Positions 60,643 through 64,000 of a stretch of DNA of 64,000 nt are shown one piece after another (the stretch's first letter is position 1; each line of letters starts with the position of its first letter). Below the pieces are notes generated by a model that saw only the letters and a program-made list of their open reading frames with translations, was not told the DNA's origin and ran no database searches. The translations under genes were made by a program, and so were the position numbers. The DNA is from Paraconiothyrium sp. Pb-2020 (Eukaryota > Ascomycota > Dothideomycetes > Pleosporales > Didymosphaeriaceae), in NCBI GenBank assembly GCA_022419385.1, contig JAJUBI010000005.1:2852001-2916000 (forward strand). Direction: 5' to 3'.

Positions 60643-63600
60643 ATGGCCGACCGCCGACCGCTCATCAACGACGACGACTCCACGCCGGACCCTCCTGAAA
60701 GCACAAACGCAACGCCTGCGCTACCGTCGCTTGGCTTCAACAATACCTCGAGCTCTCTCGGATTTAACCCAATCGCAGTCTCGCCGCCTCTCAGCCCACG
60801 CTTTTCACGACCTGGATATACACGTTTAGGGAGCGATACGACCGCAGTCGACCGTACACCTGCCACAGTAGTAGAGGAGGACGAGGAGGATGTTGCAGAC
60901 AGCTTCAGTCGTCGATCAACAAGTGGGCTAGGCATAGCAAATACACCTTCACAGCCACCTGCGCCAAGTCGTAGAGTGTCAATACAATCGATCCCACGAC
61001 GGCCAGTTGGAAGCGTGCGAACTCCCTCGATCAAGAGCCCCGCGCTCACCTCACCTCCCAACACAGGCGATCCCTTTCTCGGCGGATTCCCACACCGATC
61101 AGCTGAAAGCACCCCTGATCTAAGGCGAGAAAGATTCAGTCCCAAGCTGGATGGTGCAGGATACGACTCGTACAGACAAGGTGGGCTGAAGCATGCTGAA
61201 GGAAGCAGCACAAGTCTGAATGACGACTACCAACAATTCTTGCAAGCCAGCAAAGGCGTCGCGCCATCCATCAAGTCCGCATACCAAAACAACTTCCACC
61301 CAGTCCATGAATGCGCGACAGAACGACCGTTCTACCACTCGAGATTTACATGGGTATCCGTTAGCATCGTGATAATATGTTTATTTTCAACGGTCTTTTC
61401 TGGAATATTCTTGGGCCTTGCATTGAGAGCTCCCCGGTATGGACGGTCGATCTCAAGCCAGGGTTCTTTCAAACCATCTGACGCCATTCTCCTTACCACT
61501 GTCTTCGCTAAGCTAATCGAACTTTCATTTGTTACTTCATTTGTTGCATTCCTCGGCCAGGTCCTCAGCCGAAGAGCTTTCATGAGGGAGCACGGTCGCG
61601 GCGTCACTCTCTCTGAGTTGAGCATGTGGCGATGGGTAGTGCAGCCCGGCACGCTCATCACGCATTGGGAAACTGCAAAGTATGCAGGCCTATCAATCCT
61701 CGGCTTCTTGAGTCTGCTAAGCGCGATTTTGGCTACGCTCTACTCGACGGCAGCTACAGCTTTAGGTACGTACCACATAATGATCTAGGTCCGATTAGCG
61801 CTCACCTCGCCAGTACAACCAATGCTCAAGGACGGAGGCCACTTTACCCCGATGGTCTACGCCGGCCGTGTAAAGACTGGTTTCGCAAACGTCAACTACG
61901 TGAAATCGATCTGCGAGACGCCGATAACAGCAACAATGGATAAAGAGTATTCTGGCAGTACCTGCCTACAGCTTGAGCATGCTGGACAGGGGTATCACAA
62001 CTATCAGCGATATCTTTCCGCCTGGAAATCCTGGAATCGGTTCGGCAATGGCACTTCCGATCAACATCTGCGCCCGCCCGGCTTTGGACTTCTTCATGAG
62101 AACACTACCATCACTGCGCAATGGATCGACATAATCGACACGGCGAAAGAGTCCAAGAAGTACAAACGAGCTGTCAACCGTGTCAGTCTAGCAATGCCCC
62201 ATGCAGGCGTCTTCTCGGCAGCTCGCTCCGGCGAGAACGACATCATGCAACCTGAAGAGTTGAACTCGGAAGGCACTTACAGTCTCAGGGCCAGTGTGCC
62301 TAGTCCAGTACTGAATGTACTATGCGCCAACCTGAATGAAAACGAATTGGCACCCATTGTTTACAATATGTGGCCCAATAGCGAGGAGGTCACTATGACG
62401 AATTGGAACGACGACCCATTAGGCAAGTCTCCCAAGTATCAATTGGATGCGTGTTCTCCGCTAAGCGAAAGAAAGATCGTCTTATATACTTATAATATAA
62501 GAAAAGAGTCTTTCCCTCGCTCAGCTTAGACATGTGGCAATGTACCATCCCACTCTTATGAGACATACACTAACTTTGTACTTTTGGGTCTGGCAGTTGG
62601 TATCAGACCTAACGCTACAACCAAGAATAACACGGTTGTGGACGAACTGTTCGGCTGGACGAAAAATGACGACAAGATGATGTTGGACTATCCGCCCGTA
62701 TTCGCAAAGTTGCCATTGGCATTCAACACCATCATGAACCATACCAGTCATGCGTGGGGAAGAGATTCAATCTACCTCCTGGGTGCTGGTGGGAACATGG
62801 ATGACGGCACTGCCCAGAACGGTACTTACATGGTGTGCAAAATCCACATGACTTTGACGTCTAAATGCACTACGCAGTACAACGCCACGGGTTCCGGAGG
62901 CAGTATGGAAGCCCTCTGTGAAGAAAAAGATCCGCACATGGCCTACATCAACAGCAATTCGAGCGAGGCAGAGAGTGTGAGCATGACCGACTGGAGAGAC
63001 ATAGGCTTCGATTGGTCGAATGCGATGTCACTCAATGCTGGTCTCACGGACGGCGCAGCTTCCAATGCTAGATTGCTCACGCAATTGATGCTCAAGGAGA
63101 ATGACAAGGGCGAGTTCGATCTCAACCCCTCCCCTCGCTACCTAGTCCGGCGGAAGCACTCGCTGTGATGTCGGGTTGTCAGTATCCCCATACTTGCGCC
63201 GAATCGATTATTCAAACACTTCCTCATAGGTACATTGCTAATGAGTGCTATTGACTCCCCCTATGTCATGTTCTGGAATTACACCACGCTTGTTCCCCTT
63301 CTCGACGACTACACCAGGCAATACTTCAACGGCTCCGTAAAAGCCCAACAATACGCTTCCGGTGGCGTGGACGACGTCTCCAAGGCCTGGATGCTCATTC
63401 TCTTCCTGGTTTTCATTATGAACATCCTTGTCCTCGCGTATTTTCTCTTCCACAAGGGCCTTGTAACTGACTTCTCGGAACCACCCAACCTCTTTGCGCT
63501 CGCCGTGAATTCACCGCCCTCGCATCTTTTCGCCGGGTCATGTGGAGGCGGTCCCGGGGGGAAGCAGTACGTGGTAAACTGGTTCGTCAATTCAGAGGGA

Positions 63601-63936
63601 GATCATCTTTATATGGAGCCTGGACAAAAGGCTGCACACGGGCATGTAGAACATGCGCATCCACACATGCTCGCGCCGCCACCACCTCCACCGCCAGTGA
63701 ACATGAAGCCAGGCGCTGGAGGTTTCTTTGCTGCCGTTGTAGCTGGTGCGACAAACTCGTTCCAAAGATTGCGGGAACGGGGTCTTGGCTTTGGAGCGAA
63801 GGAGCATCCTTCTCGTCATCAGAGGTTAACTCCTATAAGCGTTCACGCACCCGACCGAGATGTGGAACTTGAAGATGCGGCTACGAAAACGCAGAGGGAT
63901 TACCATAAGCTTTCTAAGAGGACGAGCGTGTTGTGA
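60643..63936 (+). CDS. Large fungal membrane protein, 'Mcm2-3-5'-labelled family (one frame break)
   Basis: Exons 60643-61765, 61814-62422, 62597-63177 and 63230-63936; about 1,006 residues if one missing base near 63130 is allowed for. The N-terminal 220 residues are cytosolic-type, Ser/Pro-rich with many basic-Ser motifs. Three hydrophobic segments follow (around VSVSIVIICLFSTVFSGIFL, LSFVTSFVAFLGQV and AGLSILGFLSLLSAILATLY). A long, probably extracellular domain with many N-glycosylation sequons comes next, then a final TM (LILFLVFIMNILVLAYFL) and a Pro/His-rich tail. Family members are common in filamentous fungi and often labelled Mcm2-3-5, although they lack MCM helicase motifs; function unknown. 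Intron 1 is 48 bp, intron 3 is 52 bp, and intron 2 appears to use a GC donor (GCAAGT). The frame break precedes PSPAEALAVMSGC. Confidence 0.82.
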
Positions 63937-64000
63937 GGTGGGGAGGCTTATTGATTTAATGTTTACTAGTAATGTAATGCTCATTGAATTGGACCATTGT

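Noticed and set aside
1..64000. CRISPR array, bacterial operon or phage features
   Set aside because: The intron-rich genes and protein families are fungal; no spaced repeat array was seen.

Overview
The window is nuclear DNA of a filamentous ascomycete (Pezizomycotina, probably Dothideomycetes). Genes are interrupted by short introns, mostly 45-60 bp with GTAAGT/GTACGT-like donors, CTAAC/CTGAC-like branch sites and CAG/TAG acceptors. The genes (lysine alpha-aminoadipate reductase, Zn2Cys6 factor, DNMT5-type methyltransferase, fungal TOM1 ligase) are typical of that group. All gene models here were spliced by hand from the sequence. Exon boundaries were checked for reading-frame closure, and where closure fails this is stated. 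I see no rRNA, tRNA, CRISPR array or intact transposon.

Layout. 0.5-5.5 kb: LYS2-type alpha-aminoadipate reductase, then the mitochondrial Fe-S scaffold NFU1, both plus strand. 5.5-11.8 kb: gene-poor block with only weak or decayed coding signals. 11.8-16.7 kb: a small three-exon gene of unknown function, LSM1 (minus, four exons), and a short-chain dehydrogenase. 17.3-21.5 kb: an App1-like phosphatidate phosphatase and a small three-exon unknown gene. 21.9-24.4 kb: a Ser/Thr-rich putative secreted protein and a truncated, frameshifted aspartic-protease relic. 24.7-32.5 kb: a five-exon gene for a 2,515-residue protein fusing a cytosine-C5 methyltransferase to RING and SNF2 helicase domains, i.e. 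a DNMT5-type ATP-dependent DNA methyltransferase. 32.9-40.2 kb: two Gfo/Idh/MocA NAD(P)-dependent oxidoreductases, a Zn2Cys6 transcription factor divergent from one of them, and an MFS sugar transporter; together these look like a small sugar-uptake and oxidation cluster. 41.7-44.3 kb: a DHA2-type MFS exporter with a long hydrophilic N-terminal extension. 45.8-57.9 kb: a very large TOM1/HUWE1-type HECT ubiquitin ligase, minus strand. 58.9-59.3 kb: a BLOC-1 subunit 1 homologue. 60.6-63.9 kb: a large four-exon membrane protein of a fungal family often labelled Mcm2-3-5.

Three loci carry single-base frame breaks: TOM1 near 49,012, the last membrane protein near 63,130, and the protease relic near 24,191. 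The first two interrupt otherwise well conserved genes and could be assembly indels. The third lies in a fragment that also lacks both ends and looks like genuine decay.

The most notable item is the DNMT5-type methyltransferase. Its N-terminus carries a cysteine-rich cluster, and its helicase and catalytic motifs are divergent.
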